Below, one piece after another: positions 26,712-35,730 of a stretch of 64,000 bases of DNA (position 1 is the first letter of the stretch; each line of letters starts with the position of its first letter). Location of the stretch: contig NZ_KN360931.1 in NCBI RefSeq assembly GCF_000784355.1, forward strand, positions 20,942 to 84,941, given 5' to 3'. The notes under the pieces are model-generated. The model searched no databases and was not told the DNA's origin. It saw only the letters and a program-made list of their open reading frames with translations. This DNA comes from Methanolacinia paynteri. Lineage in GTDB: Archaea > Halobacteriota > Methanomicrobia > Methanomicrobiales > Methanomicrobiaceae. A program made the translations under genes and the position numbers.

Positions 26712-27179
26712 ATGATGAGTAGTGAAGATGGAAAAAAAGCTCTTCTTGTTATGGGATGTCCGCAGGTCCCCGTTCAGACTCCTGCTGTACTATATATTGC
26801 ATATCAGCTGAAAGAGGAGGGCTATGAACCTGTTGTCGCAGGAACGCCGGCAGCAGATATGATCATAAAATATTCAGATCCCGGCCGTTATTATATCGAA
26901 CAGGTGAAGAATATCGATTCCGAGGTCGCCAAAATTGCCGATGAAGGAGAGAATTACGATCTCTGTTTTGTGTTCATCCACAACGATTCGGGAGTTGCAT
27001 ATGCAGCGACGATGAACGAAATTCTTGAATGCGAAGTTATTCCTGTAGTATTTGGAAAAGAATTCGATAATCTGGCGAACTTGATAGACTTTTCTTCAAG
27101 AATCATCTCGGCCGAGGCCGTTCATAATCCAAAACCGCTTATTAACGAGATAGACAGGGTGATGAAATGGGCTGTATAG
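26712..27179 (+). CDS. DUF1890 family protein (methanogen-type)
   Basis: About 155 residues. KKALLVMGCPQVPVQTP at the start and the alternating strand-helix pattern suggest a Rossmann-like fold; the CPQVPVQTP motif and FVFIHNDSG block are what I associate with DUF1890, a family largely restricted to methanogens and of unknown function. Several ATG codons (26712, 26715) follow a TTG at 26709 in the same frame. The stop overlaps the next gene, DUF1894, by 13 bases, and the two families commonly pair. Confidence 0.75.
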   Translation: MMSSEDGKKALLVMGCPQVPVQTPAVLYIAYQLKEEGYEPVVAGTPAADMIIKYSDPGRYYIEQVKNIDSEVAKIADEGENYDLCFVFIHNDSGVAYAATMNEILECEVIPVVFGKEFDNLANLIDFSSRIISAEAVHNPKPLINEIDRVMKWAV

Positions 27180-27436
27180 AAAAGATGCCATATGAGGTCC
27201 TGCTCAGGAATGCAAGTTTTGCCGAGTGCCGCGAGTACCAGAAGAAGCATTATTCCGAGCTTCATGAGGTAAAGCCGGGCCACAAGATATTTGATGTCCA
27301 TATAATCGGAATCCCTCCCGTATATATTGCCATTGACGGAGAGGATCTTATATTCCCGTTTACAAAACCGTGCCACGGGACATTCCTCCTTAAGGTGAAA
27401 AGTCCCGAAGAAGCTGCAAAGTTTAGAAAGAATTAG
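27167..27436 (+). CDS. DUF1894 family protein (methanogen-type)
   Basis: 89 residues beginning MGCIEKMPYEVLLRNASFAECREYQ in spirit, matching DUF1894, another methanogen-associated family of unknown function. It overlaps DUF1890 and precedes mntP by nine bases, forming a tight three-gene unit. The small size and coupling suggest a protein partner of DUF1890. Confidence 0.73.
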   Translation: MGCIEKMPYEVLLRNASFAECREYQKKHYSELHEVKPGHKIFDVHIIGIPPVYIAIDGEDLIFPFTKPCHGTFLLKVKSPEEAAKFRKN

Positions 27437-27445
27437 GCCCGGAAT

Positions 27446-27997
27446 ATGGATACATTATTCATTTTTGCCATAGCTGTGGGGCTTGCCATGGATGCCTTTG
27501 CAGTATCTGTATCTGCAGGGGTATGCGAGAGATCAAATAAATTTCCGATTTCAATAAAACTGGCAGTTGTATTCGGAGGATTTCAGGCAGGGATGTGTAT
27601 CCTCGGCTGGTTTGCCGGAAGAAACTTCAATGATCTCATATCAAGTTACGATCACTGGCTCGCATTCATTCTTCTCCTGGCAATCGGCCTGAAGATGGTT
27701 TATGAAGGATTCTACGGGACTGAAGAGAAGGTATTTGATCTGACTGCCCCTTTGGTCCTTATTGTCCTTGGCATTGCCACAAGTATCGATTCTCTTGCAG
27801 TTGGACTTTCATTCGCATTTCTGGATATGGATATTCTTGCTCCTGCATTTATTATCGGGATCGTAACACTGGTTCTGTCTCTGGCAGGGTTTAACCTTGG
27901 CGGAAAATTCGGCGATATGATCGGGAAGAGGGCGGAGATAATCGGAGGATGCATACTGGTTCTCCTCGGAATAAAAATTCTTCTGGAAGGCCTTTAG
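27446..27997 (+). CDS. mntP: Manganese efflux pump MntP
   Basis: 183 residues with six hydrophobic helices in two homologous halves. The signature acidic residues lie in GLAMDAFAVSVSAG near residue 13 and its counterpart GIATSIDSLAVGLSF near 110, as in MntP (YebN), which exports Mn2+. It converges with cbiQ, overlapping its stop by four bases. No Mn-responsive riboswitch is seen, as expected for an archaeon. Confidence 0.92.
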   Translation: MDTLFIFAIAVGLAMDAFAVSVSAGVCERSNKFPISIKLAVVFGGFQAGMCILGWFAGRNFNDLISSYDHWLAFILLLAIGLKMVYEGFYGTEEKVFDLTAPLVLIVLGIATSIDSLAVGLSFAFLDMDILAPAFIIGIVTLVLSLAGFNLGGKFGDMIGKRAEIIGGCILVLLGIKILLEGL

Positions 27998-28812
27998 ACT
28001 CCTGAAAAATATCCAACCAGCGGAACCATGATAATGAACATGAGGGCAATACAGACAATAATCCATTCCGCCGGTTTGATCTCTTTTTTGCTGACATGAA
28101 GGTATGAATCCTTCGAGTAGCCCCGACATAGCATACTGATATATGTCCTCTCTCCCTGTTCGTACGACCTGATGAACATCGTTCCCACAGTATACCCGAG
28201 TATCTTCAGCCTGTACTTGTACGGCAGGGATCTGTCGAAGGAGTTGAAGCATTTTGTCTCGAAAACATTCATCACCCTGCCGAACATCTCTGCAAAGACG
28301 AACAGGTACCTGATCATGAGGCCGATTACAAGGGCGAATTCCGGTGGGAGCCCCAGCCTTCTGGCTCCTGTGAGAAGGTTCTGCATCGGGGTGGTTGATG
28401 AAAGAAGAATGATGAAGGAGATGCATACACTGAATTTTACAAACAATATCGCGGCGAATTCGACGGATTCGCTGTATATGTTTATGCCCAGCGGAAGGGA
28501 CACCAGCACTGTAAACGTATCATAGTGACTGTTTTCAAAGAAAATCTGGAAGAGTATTATAAATATCCCGAAAGGCAGGATCAGGACCAGCCTTTTCAGG
28601 TATGTTGTTACGGGCAGCTCCGAGATCACCCAGAGCATCAGGAAGAATAAAAAAAAGAGCAGTCCCGGAATCCATACTGAAACAGAATATGGATATGCAA
28701 CCATTGCAATAATTGCGGCAAAACAGATTATGATCTTTATTCTCGAATCGAGAATGTGTATGGGACTGTTTCCCATTGCCAGTTTTTCTATGGCATACAG
28801 TTCTTCGATCAT
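27994..28812 (-). CDS. cbiQ: Energy-coupling factor transporter transmembrane protein CbiQ/NikQ
   Basis: T component of an ECF metal transporter: 272 residues with about six membrane helices and a cytoplasmic helical region bearing two Ala-Arg-Gly-like coupling motifs (ARRLGLPPEFALV near 150 and SMLCRGYSKD near 225) that dock on the ATPase. Its start overlaps the cbiO stop (ATGA). Metal specificity is set by the M component and is argued to be nickel from the upstream operator. Confidence 0.9.
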   Translation of the reverse strand: MIEELYAIEKLAMGNSPIHILDSRIKIIICFAAIIAMVAYPYSVSVWIPGLLFFLFFLMLWVISELPVTTYLKRLVLILPFGIFIILFQIFFENSHYDTFTVLVSLPLGINIYSESVEFAAILFVKFSVCISFIILLSSTTPMQNLLTGARRLGLPPEFALVIGLMIRYLFVFAEMFGRVMNVFETKCFNSFDRSLPYKYRLKILGYTVGTMFIRSYEQGERTYISMLCRGYSKDSYLHVSKKEIKPAEWIIVCIALMFIIMVPLVGYFSGV

Positions 28813-29642
28813 TTCAATCTGCTGAATTCCCTTGAAATGGCCTCTTCTGTTTCATCAAATGTAAATGCCATATCGATATTCATTCCTCTCCTGTTGAGAG
28901 ATTTGATCAGTCTTGGGAATACAGGTGCCTCCAGGCCCATTTCGTTTAGATGGTCTTCGTTGCCGAATACATCCCTGACTCCTCCCTGCGCAACAATCGC
29001 CCCTTTATCCAGAACATATACATAATCGGCAATTTCCGGTACAAGTTCTACGGAATGCGTGGAGAAGATAATCGTCATGCCGTATTTTTCCGGAAGCTCA
29101 TTCAGAAAGCCTATCAGATCTTTTACCCCGCTGGGATCGAGTCCTGCTGTGGGCTCGTCGAGGACAATAACCTGGGGCTCCATCGCAAGGACTCCTGCAA
29201 TTGCTACTCTTTTTTTCTCTCCTCCGCTGAGATGATGCGGAACCCTGTCCCTTAGATGTTCGATCGAAAGGAGTTTTAGTGTCTCGTTTACCCTGTGCTG
29301 AATTGTCTCTTCATCAAGGCCGAGATTGGTTGGTCCAAATGCAATATCCTCTTCAACGGTCGGAGAGAAGACCTGGTCATCCGAGTTCTGGAAAACGATC
29401 CCTACGGTCTTCCTTATCTCCTTTAAATTGGATTTTGATATAGGCTCCCCGTGGACGAGGACTTCGCCGGAGGAAGGTGTCAGGATTCCGTTGAAGTGCT
29501 TGAACAGGGTGCTCTTGCCTGCGCCGTTCGCACCTATTATCGCGATCTTCTGCTTTCTGCCGGCGATAAAATTTATTCCCTTCAGTGCCTCTATGTCGTT
29601 ATTATAGGAGTACTTCAGGTTTCGGGTTTCCAGAATATGCAT
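28809..29642 (-). CDS. cbiO: Energy-coupling factor transporter ATPase CbiO/NikO
   Basis: ABC ATPase of 277 residues: Walker A GANGAGKST near residue 38, Q-loop region VGIVFQNSDDQVFSPTV typical of CbiO, signature HLSGGEKKRVAIAG near 140, Walker B VIVLDEPTAGLDP near 160, and the switch His in FSTHSVELV. It provides the energy for metal uptake with CbiM and CbiQ. A T-rich 18-base gap separates it from the CbiN-like gene. Confidence 0.93.
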   Translation of the reverse strand: MHILETRNLKYSYNNDIEALKGINFIAGRKQKIAIIGANGAGKSTLFKHFNGILTPSSGEVLVHGEPISKSNLKEIRKTVGIVFQNSDDQVFSPTVEEDIAFGPTNLGLDEETIQHRVNETLKLLSIEHLRDRVPHHLSGGEKKRVAIAGVLAMEPQVIVLDEPTAGLDPSGVKDLIGFLNELPEKYGMTIIFSTHSVELVPEIADYVYVLDKGAIVAQGGVRDVFGNEDHLNEMGLEAPVFPRLIKSLNRRGMNIDMAFTFDETEEAISREFSRLK

Positions 29643-29660
29643 CTAAAAAAGAGTTGTTTT

Positions 29661-30002
29661 CTATGATTTTGAGGTTTTTGATGTGACCGCCCAGGTTACG
29701 CCTATGATCAGACCGAAGGTGATGAAGATTCCTATGATCAGGGCGACAATAGCACCTGCCGTACCAGCACTTTCACCCATCGTATAGTCGGGAAGCGGAG
29801 ATTCATATGTGAATGTTCCGGCACCTATTGCCTCGGCATCCCCGTCTTCGGGCGATGCACCGAGAATAGATTTTTCATCCTGAACTACAAGAGCAGTGCT
29901 CTCCAGACCGTCGGGATCGCCGGATGCAAGGAATACCGCCAGGATTCCAATAATCAGGGCGACGATGATGCCTATGACCATGAATTTCTTGTTGTCCATC
30001 AT
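29661..30002 (-). CDS. CbiN-like/PDGLE-domain transporter subunit
   Basis: 113 residues with an N-terminal and a C-terminal membrane helix and an extracytoplasmic loop starting [12 protein letters not shown], the PDGLE motif that characterises this small auxiliary subunit. It couples metal loading to CbiM. Its start overlaps the cbiM stop codon. Confidence 0.85.
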   Translation of the reverse strand: MMDNKKFMVIGIIVALIIGILAVFLASGDPDGLESTALVVQDEKSILGASPEDGDAEAIGAGTFTYESPLPDYTMGESAGTAGAIVALIIGIFITFGLIIGVTWAVTSKTSKS

Positions 30003-30649
30003 GCCGGCGCCTCCGTACCGCTTTTCGTGTCAAATGACAGGAGATCCGGTCTTACATTATGTATGAGGTATATTGCAACTGCAGTGATGATACCTTCAAT
30101 CACGCCTATTGCAGCATGGTAGAGGCCCATTGCTGTCATTCCGGCAATGAGCGGGAATGTTCCGGCGATTGCCATCTCAATTGCGCATGCAAGCGCGGCT
30201 ATGAAGCATGCAAGCCATGCTGCAATTCCGGCCGAGATATAAACGTTCTTTGTAACGGATTTGAGTCCCTGGAACGAATAAAATCCAACAAAACCACCGA
30301 TAACGCCCATGTTGATGATGTTGGCACCCATGGTGGTAATTCCTCCGTCGCCGAATATTACTCCCTGGATGATAAGGACAATCGTCAGTATGAACACTGC
30401 TGCGTATGGAGAACCGAGGACTATTGCAGCGAGGGCTCCTCCTACAAGATGCCCCGAGGTTCCCATACCTACAGGCAGGTTAAAGGCCTGTATGGCAAAA
30501 ATTCCAGCGGCAAGTACAGCAACAAGAGGAATTTTATCTTCATTCAATTCTTTTCGCGCCCATTTGAGTGCGAGGGCAATAAAAATTATTGCCAGCAACC
30601 AGTAAACTGCTGCTTGTGGCAGCGGCATAAATGCGTCAGGAATATGCAT
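29999..30649 (-). CDS. cbiM: Metal-binding S component CbiM/NikM
   Basis: Membrane protein of 216 residues, seven-helix CbiM type. The N-terminus matters: in this family the free amino end and His2 of MHIPD coordinate the metal, so ATG 30649 ([10 protein letters not shown]) must be the start rather than the in-frame codon at 30661, which would bury the ligand. [20 protein letters not shown] near residue 63 carries further ligand His. Cobalt and nickel versions cannot be told apart by motif alone; the operator at 30688-30720 points to nickel. Confidence 0.9.
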   Translation of the reverse strand: MHIPDAFMPLPQAAVYWLLAIIFIALALKWARKELNEDKIPLVAVLAAGIFAIQAFNLPVGMGTSGHLVGGALAAIVLGSPYAAVFILTIVLIIQGVIFGDGGITTMGANIINMGVIGGFVGFYSFQGLKSVTKNVYISAGIAAWLACFIAALACAIEMAIAGTFPLIAGMTAMGLYHAAIGVIEGIITAVAIYLIHNVRPDLLSFDTKSGTEAPA

Positions 30650-30687
30650 CTTTACCAACAATTAAGCAATATGATATTATTGTAAAT

Positions 30688-30720
30688 AAGTATTACTGAT
30701 TCGAATTAATTGTAATACTT
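30688..30720 (-). promoter_or_regulatory. NikR-like operator upstream of cbiM
   Basis: AAGTATTAC (30688-30696) and GTAATACTT (30712-30720) form a perfect 9-bp inverted repeat with a 15-base spacer. The wide spacing and GTAT/ATAC arms match the geometry of sites bound by the nickel-responsive ribbon-helix-helix repressor NikR. It lies 39-71 bases before the cbiM start and overlaps or abuts the AT-rich promoter. NikR is not encoded in the window, so the regulator is inferred. Confidence 0.55.
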
Positions 30721-30792
30721 GTCACTCATATTCTCAAAATTAAAAAGAAGAATAATTTATTGTTATAATTTTTTTAAAAAAAGTAATCTGTT

Positions 30793-32148
30793 TTAGTTTA
30801 TTGATTTCAGGATATCTTCCCTGAATGACTCTGCTGCTTCTTTTTCAGGCGCCTCTACATATAATCTCATAAACGGCTCCGTTCCAGACGGGCGGAGCAG
30901 CGCCCAGCTGCCGTCTTTTCTGTTAATTCTTACTCCGTCGGTAAGATCGATCTCTTCACCTGAAAATGATTCGGTCGCTTTCTTCAGAATTTCGGCATGA
31001 TTGTCGCTGAATATCTTATCCTTGAGCATCATGAGTTTTGGCAGGTCTTTTCTTAATTCAGAGAGTGGTTTTCCTTCTGTTGAGATCAAAGATGCCATTG
31101 CTGCCGCAGTCATCCCTCCGTCACGGCAGTGCTGGTGTCCGGGGAATATCAGTCCGCCGTTTCCTTCTCCGCCGAATACGACATTTTCCCCGTTTTCTGC
31201 AAGCTCAATCATCTTTCTTGCAACAGAGATGCTTCCGACTCTTGTATACTCGACACGGCAGTTGTATTCAGCGGCGATAATTTCTGCAACTTTTGAAGTA
31301 CTGACAGGTGTTACGACAACTCCCCCGGGGTTGTTGCGGCAGGCATATTTCTGCATGAGGGCGAACTCTTCGTTTTCTTCAAGGTATTCACCTTTGTCGT
31401 CTATGAATACGGCCCTGTCCGCATCTCCGTCATGCGCTACTCCGAAGGCGGAATTTGTTGCCAGAACAAGTTCTGCAAGGGGCTTTAAACCCTCGGGTGA
31501 GGGTTCAGGCAGTCTTCCAGGGAAGAATCCGTCCATTTGCCCGTTTATAGTATGAACCCTGCATCCGATTCCGGTGAGAATTTTTTCGGTCGTCAGGCAT
31601 GCGGGACCGGATCCGGGATCGACTGCAACGGTCAGCTGTTTTTCCAGTTTTTCAATCCGGCTGCATATAGCATCAGTGTATTCATCAAGCATCTCGAATG
31701 CACAGGATTCCTTTCCCACTCCTGTCCATTCTTTGAGCTCATAGTCGCCCGAGAAGAGGATCTCTTCAAGTTTTATCGTATCTTCATCGCTGAATTCCGT
31801 TCCGTCCGAATCGATTATTTTAACGCCGTTATATTCAGGGGGATTATGGGATGCGGTAATCACGGCGCCTGCATCGAAATGAGATTTAACAATATACTGC
31901 AGGGCCGGTGTGGGTAAAATTCCCAGGTCGACGACATCGCATCCACCGGCAAGCAGTCCGGCTTTTATGGCAGATTTCAGGGAGGGGCCTGAAGTCCGGG
32001 TGTCCATGCCGACTGCAATCTTTCCTTCTCTTATTTTGCTCAGTGAAAGACCGATTCTCATGACAAGATCGGGTGTCATGTCCTTTCCGGTAACCCCTCT
32101 TGCACCGTTTGTTCCGAATAATTTCTTTTCTGCTTTTTCTGAAGCCAT
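30793..32148 (-). CDS. glmM: Phosphohexomutase (phosphoglucosamine/phosphomannomutase type)
   Basis: Alpha-D-phosphohexomutase of about 450 residues: N-terminal KLFGTNGARG, phosphoserine loop ITASHNPPEYNG near 100, metal loop DGDADRA near 240, sugar-specificity loop GGEGNGG near 320, and phosphate-binding RPSGTEPFMRLY near the C-terminus. The specificity loop GEGNGG and the start FGTNGARG are of the archaeal GlmM-type group; phosphomannomutase activity is an alternative. ATG 32148 is chosen because the longer frame adds 31 unrelated residues through the promoter region. Confidence 0.88.
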   Translation of the reverse strand: MASEKAEKKLFGTNGARGVTGKDMTPDLVMRIGLSLSKIREGKIAVGMDTRTSGPSLKSAIKAGLLAGGCDVVDLGILPTPALQYIVKSHFDAGAVITASHNPPEYNGVKIIDSDGTEFSDEDTIKLEEILFSGDYELKEWTGVGKESCAFEMLDEYTDAICSRIEKLEKQLTVAVDPGSGPACLTTEKILTGIGCRVHTINGQMDGFFPGRLPEPSPEGLKPLAELVLATNSAFGVAHDGDADRAVFIDDKGEYLEENEEFALMQKYACRNNPGGVVVTPVSTSKVAEIIAAEYNCRVEYTRVGSISVARKMIELAENGENVVFGGEGNGGLIFPGHQHCRDGGMTAAAMASLISTEGKPLSELRKDLPKLMMLKDKIFSDNHAEILKKATESFSGEEIDLTDGVRINRKDGSWALLRPSGTEPFMRLYVEAPEKEAAESFREDILKSIN

Positions 32149-32439
32149 TGTACCGGTATATGATATGAAGTGGAAGGTAAATTTGTTTTTGGATAGTTGT
32201 ATAACATCAGTTGATTCAAATTCGATTTTACTTGTAGGCATGGAAAGATCCCGGGGATGAAAAATATTTCATGTTTATACTGAATTGAAATATATCGCAG
32301 CAGTTGGTGTATGAACAGTTTTTACTTTGCCGGACGGTACAGATTTTAACCGGGACAATTCATCTAATTATTTTTGTATTTGAAAAATGGAACAAGAAAA
32401 GGACATTTTTAGGATTGGGAATGCCTGAAGAATATGATT

Positions 32440-33255
32440 TCATTCATTGATGTCATCAGTGTATTCTTCATCGTCATCTTCAGGTTCATCCAGGGATATT
32501 TTCATTTCTCTTTTTTCCGAATTGCCGGAATTCGGGGAACTGCCGGTTCTGAGCATGGATGCGGCTTCGGCCACGCTTCTCATCACTTCGGTAATCCTGT
32601 CTTCGATATCTATCTCATCGTCGATGTCTACGGCAGTACCCTCGATCTCAAGGAGGAAACGGGCGATTTCACTGGATTCAAACAGTATGTCGTCCAGTTC
32701 GTCGGCTGTGAAAAAACCGCATAATGCTCCATAAAAAAAGGTTGCACCTGATTTCCGTACCTTTCGTTTGAATGAGCTTCTGGCCTGGTTGACTGCCTGC
32801 GGAGTATATGTATCGATCATGAACGGGACGAGATCGGGAAGGTTTTCGCCGATAAATGTCATCTCTGCTCCGCCCCTTGTTGTAAAATCGGAACATAGTC
32901 TGGCGATTGCCCATTCTCTTGCAGTGATATATGTGTGTTTTCTGAGGAACTGGTTCACACGCCTGTATGCAGAACCGTCGACCTTTTTGAATTTTTTATA
33001 TTTGTTTATTCTTTCAAGGTCCTCTTCTGAGAGGGGTTTCTTTTCAGGCTGATCCATTTGATCATCAATTTCGTTTAGATTAAGGATCCCGGGTTCTGTT
33101 GTTTCGTTGTTGTCTGCGGTATCATCCGTCTCTTCGTTATTTATATCGATATTCGGTATATCGACAGGGTCGGGCTGTTCGATTTCGTCCTTTTCAGGAT
33201 CGACCTCCACCGGATCTATGTTATTGAAATCCTGAGATTCAGGTTCTTCTTCCAT
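32440..33255 (-). CDS. Conserved acidic archaeal protein, DUF5806-like
   Basis: 271 residues: a very acidic, disordered-looking N-terminal part (1-70), a conserved core (about 80-215) including YKKFKKVDGSAYRRVNQFL, TYITAREWAIARLCSDF, MTFIGENLPDLVPFM and DTYTPQAVNQARSSF, and an acidic tail. The core resembles a haloarchaeal/methanogen family I recall as DUF5806; the family name is less certain than the conservation. The function is unknown; a helical, possibly nucleic-acid-associated core is a guess. A CTCCTG/CAGGAG hairpin lies at 33301-33319 in the leader. Confidence 0.6.
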   Translation of the reverse strand: MEEEPESQDFNNIDPVEVDPEKDEIEQPDPVDIPNIDINNEETDDTADNNETTEPGILNLNEIDDQMDQPEKKPLSEEDLERINKYKKFKKVDGSAYRRVNQFLRKHTYITAREWAIARLCSDFTTRGGAEMTFIGENLPDLVPFMIDTYTPQAVNQARSSFKRKVRKSGATFFYGALCGFFTADELDDILFESSEIARFLLEIEGTAVDIDDEIDIEDRITEVMRSVAEAASMLRTGSSPNSGNSEKREMKISLDEPEDDDEEYTDDINE

Positions 33256-33651
33256 TATTCATTATATGGGGTGTTTTGTTTTATTCAATTTTTCCGGTAC
33301 CTCCTGGCTGATGCAGGAGATCCGATAAACCGTTTTTCGATTTCGGATTTTTGTCCGACTCGACAGTTTTATTTTGAATTTTCTTCAAGGTAAAGATATA
33401 GCATCATATGGTTTATGGGGTTGCCGAAGATCTCGTTGACTGTCAAAAAAATTTCAAAAATTATTAATTTTTACCAAAATTCGGGGAACATCCGGGCTTA
33501 AATTGATTTTTTTTCTATTCTCCTGATATTCGAAAGAATGTACAAACAGAAATTACGATATTATTGATCTGTAGATCCATCATCGTCAAAAAAAAAGAAA
33601 TTTCGACTTTACTTTGTTTAAATCCTATGAAATCTCTTTAAACGATTTTAT

Positions 33652-33717
33652 TTTACATGAGAATCACGTTGTTTACATGAAAAGTCCATGAAACCTTTGG
33701 TTTCATAAACGTTTTTG
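33652..33717 (+). repeat. Two-hairpin repeat, copy a
   Basis: Reads TTTACATGAGAATCACGTTG, TTTACATGAAAAGTCC and then ATGAAAcctttggTTTCAT, a 6-bp hairpin, followed by AAACGTTTTT. The first hairpin is shortened relative to copy b. Confidence 0.65.
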
Positions 33718-33846
33718 TAAGAAATTTTCGTAAGAAATATTGGAATTATATTTTTTAATTTAGAATCCGCTGTAAAAATAATATTTCAGGAGGATTTTTT
33801 CAGTAAGAAATTCTTTAGGATATCAAGATTTTAATCCGAATTTTAG

Positions 33847-33998
33847 AACGTAAAACTTAAATAAATCGTTAATAACTGTGAGAACACGAATTTTTAAGTC
33901 CTCATAGAAGCCCTGTATTGCATTATTTCCTCCCTCTCCGATACAAGCATCGCCTGAAAAAAAGAGGGCATTCTCGTGCTGTTATATCGATTTAATTT
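33847..33998 (+). repeat. R unit copy R3 (diverged subtype)
   Basis: Promoter-like CGTAAAACTTAAATAAA (TATA about 33856-33865), core with stem CCCTCT/AGAGGG (33932-33937/33963-33968) enclosing CGAT/ATCG and the invariant GCCTGAAAAA, then CTCGTGCTGTTATATCGATT. The 5' part (CTCATAGAAGCCCTGTATTG) differs from R1/R2/R5 but matches R4. The distal AAAATAAGCTC block is absent. Confidence 0.65.
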
Positions 33999-34288
33999 TT
34001 TTCAATCTGTTGTAAGCCCATGCTCTTATGAAAATTTTACAGAGTGCCAGAGATCCCTGAATCGGCGGAATATAATTTATAACCGAAATGGGTCTAATAT
34101 CATAATCAAAGTTGGATCAGGGATTTTTGTGACTCCTGGTGTTTCCGGAAAATAAGATTCAGATAAGTCCGGATTTGATATTTCTCATCTCATTTTTAAT
34201 TGAATTTTGGGATGTTTTTTTTTCAGATCTCCGGGAAAAGGTCATGGAATATGAACAGATCTAATCTTAATAAACGAAGAATTTAGGC

Positions 34289-35197
34289 TTATTCCTTTGA
34301 AAGAGGGAAATATTTCTTATAAACCTCTCTTCTCTCATCTATATCCGTATGCAGGTATACCTCGGTTGTCTGGATCGAACTGTGGCCCAGGTTCTCCTGG
34401 ACAACCCGCAAATTTTTGGACCTTCGGTATAATTCGCTTGCATAACTGTGCCTTATCTTATGCGGTGTGATCCCTGCAGGAGCGTATCTTTCGAATATGT
34501 GTTGAACCGTTCGCGGGGATATGTTCTTTCCCTGCTGTCCTTCGAAAAGCGGCCCTGAGATCCTTCCTGATGTGTAATGATTAATGTCCTGCAGTGTGTC
34601 CTCGTCGATGAAAACGGTCCGGATTTTACCTCCTTTTCCTTTCACCCTGATGACGCGATCCTCGAAATCGATGTCCTCGATATTTATCGAACAAAGTTCC
34701 GAGACACGGACTCCCGTTGCATAGATCGTTCTTATAATAAGTCTGTCTCTTTCGTTGTTTATCGAATTAAAGAGCGATAAGACCTGGTTGTGTTTAAGGT
34801 ATCTCAGCTCTTTTTCTTTTATCTTCGGCCTGTCGATGGCAGCAAGGGGGTTCGAATCAACTACTCCCTGGGTATAGCAGTACCTGTAGAATGAACTTAG
34901 GGAGGAGATGATCCGTTGAAGCGTGGTTGCTTTGTAGTCTCGCAATGAAGTCAGAAATGCAAGAAAATCGTTGATCATCATCGGTGTAGTATCGATCTCA
35001 GTATCCAGTCTGGCGTTTGCAAGATCGTTCCAGTAGATTACCAGTTTCTCCTGGCCCATGTTTCGTCTTATCCACAGGTAGTAACCGAATTTCTTTACTG
35101 CTCCCTCGTAACTGGCTATCGTTCTCGGGGAAAAATTCCTCATTCTAAGGTGATGACTGAACCTTTTGAGCCATTCAGAGAAATAATCCCCTTCCAT
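34289..35197 (-). CDS. xerA: XerA-type tyrosine recombinase
   Basis: 302 residues with an N-terminal SAM-like core-binding domain (10-105) and the C-terminal catalytic domain. Catalytic residues are visible: Arg in YATGVRVSELC near 169, Lys in the KGKGGKIRTVF turn, HKIRHSYASEL near 250, His in LGHSSIQTT and the nucleophile Tyr in TTEVYLH near 283. This composition matches archaeal XerA, which resolves chromosome dimers at dif, although an integrase of a mobile element cannot be excluded. It is isolated between two 1-kb repeat-rich intervals, with R3 and R4 on either side in opposite orientation. Confidence 0.85.
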   Translation of the reverse strand: MEGDYFSEWLKRFSHHLRMRNFSPRTIASYEGAVKKFGYYLWIRRNMGQEKLVIYWNDLANARLDTEIDTTPMMINDFLAFLTSLRDYKATTLQRIISSLSSFYRYCYTQGVVDSNPLAAIDRPKIKEKELRYLKHNQVLSLFNSINNERDRLIIRTIYATGVRVSELCSINIEDIDFEDRVIRVKGKGGKIRTVFIDEDTLQDINHYTSGRISGPLFEGQQGKNISPRTVQHIFERYAPAGITPHKIRHSYASELYRRSKNLRVVQENLGHSSIQTTEVYLHTDIDERREVYKKYFPLSKE

Positions 35198-35286
35198 GCT
35201 TTATTTTTTAATTCCTCAAAATTTATAAGCTTTGCGCAGAATACCTATTCTGCGACAAAACGTCAGACAGCCTGGATTTCAGGTAT

Positions 35287-35354
35287 TTTACATGAAAATC
35301 ACGTTGTGATTTACATGAAACAGTCCATGAAATTTTCGTTTCATAAACGTTTTT
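35287..35354 (+). repeat. Two-hairpin repeat, copy b (most complete)
   Basis: First hairpin: CATGAAAATCAC, GTT, GTGATTTACATG, pairing at 11 of 12 positions. Second hairpin: ATGAAA, ttttcg, TTTCAT. It ends AAACGTTTTT. The same order occurs in copies a, c, d and (reversed) e. Confidence 0.7.
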
Positions 35355-35544
35355 GATAATTCGATCCTGATCGGTACCTGAATTTTTACTATGGGATGAG
35401 CTATGATTGAATTTTCACTGTGCCGGATCTCAATCCGGATGTAATGATACAATCTGGTAAACCAAATTTTGCTATAGTAAATCCTCCTGTAAAGTGGAGC
35501 CTCGTGATCTGAAAAATTCTGATTTCGATCTCCTGGGATCGCCC

Positions 35545-35616
35545 TGTTATAAAAGCGTTCATGAAACACAGGTTTCAGCACTGTTTCATGTGAATCACGA
35601 CGTGCTTTTCATGTTA
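35545..35616 (-). repeat. Two-hairpin repeat, copy e (reverse orientation)
   Basis: On the minus strand it reads AACATGAAAAGCACGTCGTG, ATTCACATGAAACAGTGCTG, AAACCTGTGTTTCATGAACG. Both hairpins are present with substitutions. It directly abuts R4. Confidence 0.62.
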
Positions 35617-35617
35617 A

Positions 35618-35730
35618 ATCGGATCGCATCGATATAACGGCCCGAGGATGCCCTGTTTTTCTCAGGCGATTTCCATATCGAAGAGACAGAAAATAATTGA
35701 ATACAGGGCTTCTATGAGGACGTTGTAAAT
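35618..35730 (-). repeat. R unit copy R4 (diverged subtype, reverse orientation)
   Basis: On the minus strand it reads CCTCATAGAAGCCCTGTATT, then a region containing CGAT/ATCG and GCCTGAGAAAAACAGGGC, then CTCGGGCCGTTATATCGATG. GCCCTGT and ACAGGGC (35650-35656/35703-35709) form a perfect 7-bp stem. It shares its 5' sequence with R3. An intact promoter is not obvious. Confidence 0.63.

Larger units (their letters stand above)
33256..34288. other. Repeat-rich non-coding interval left of xerA
   Basis: About 1 kb without a credible gene. It contains a leader hairpin near 33301, the short two-hairpin repeat copy a (33652-33717), and R-family copy R3 (33847-33998). The rest is AT-rich. Confidence 0.6.
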
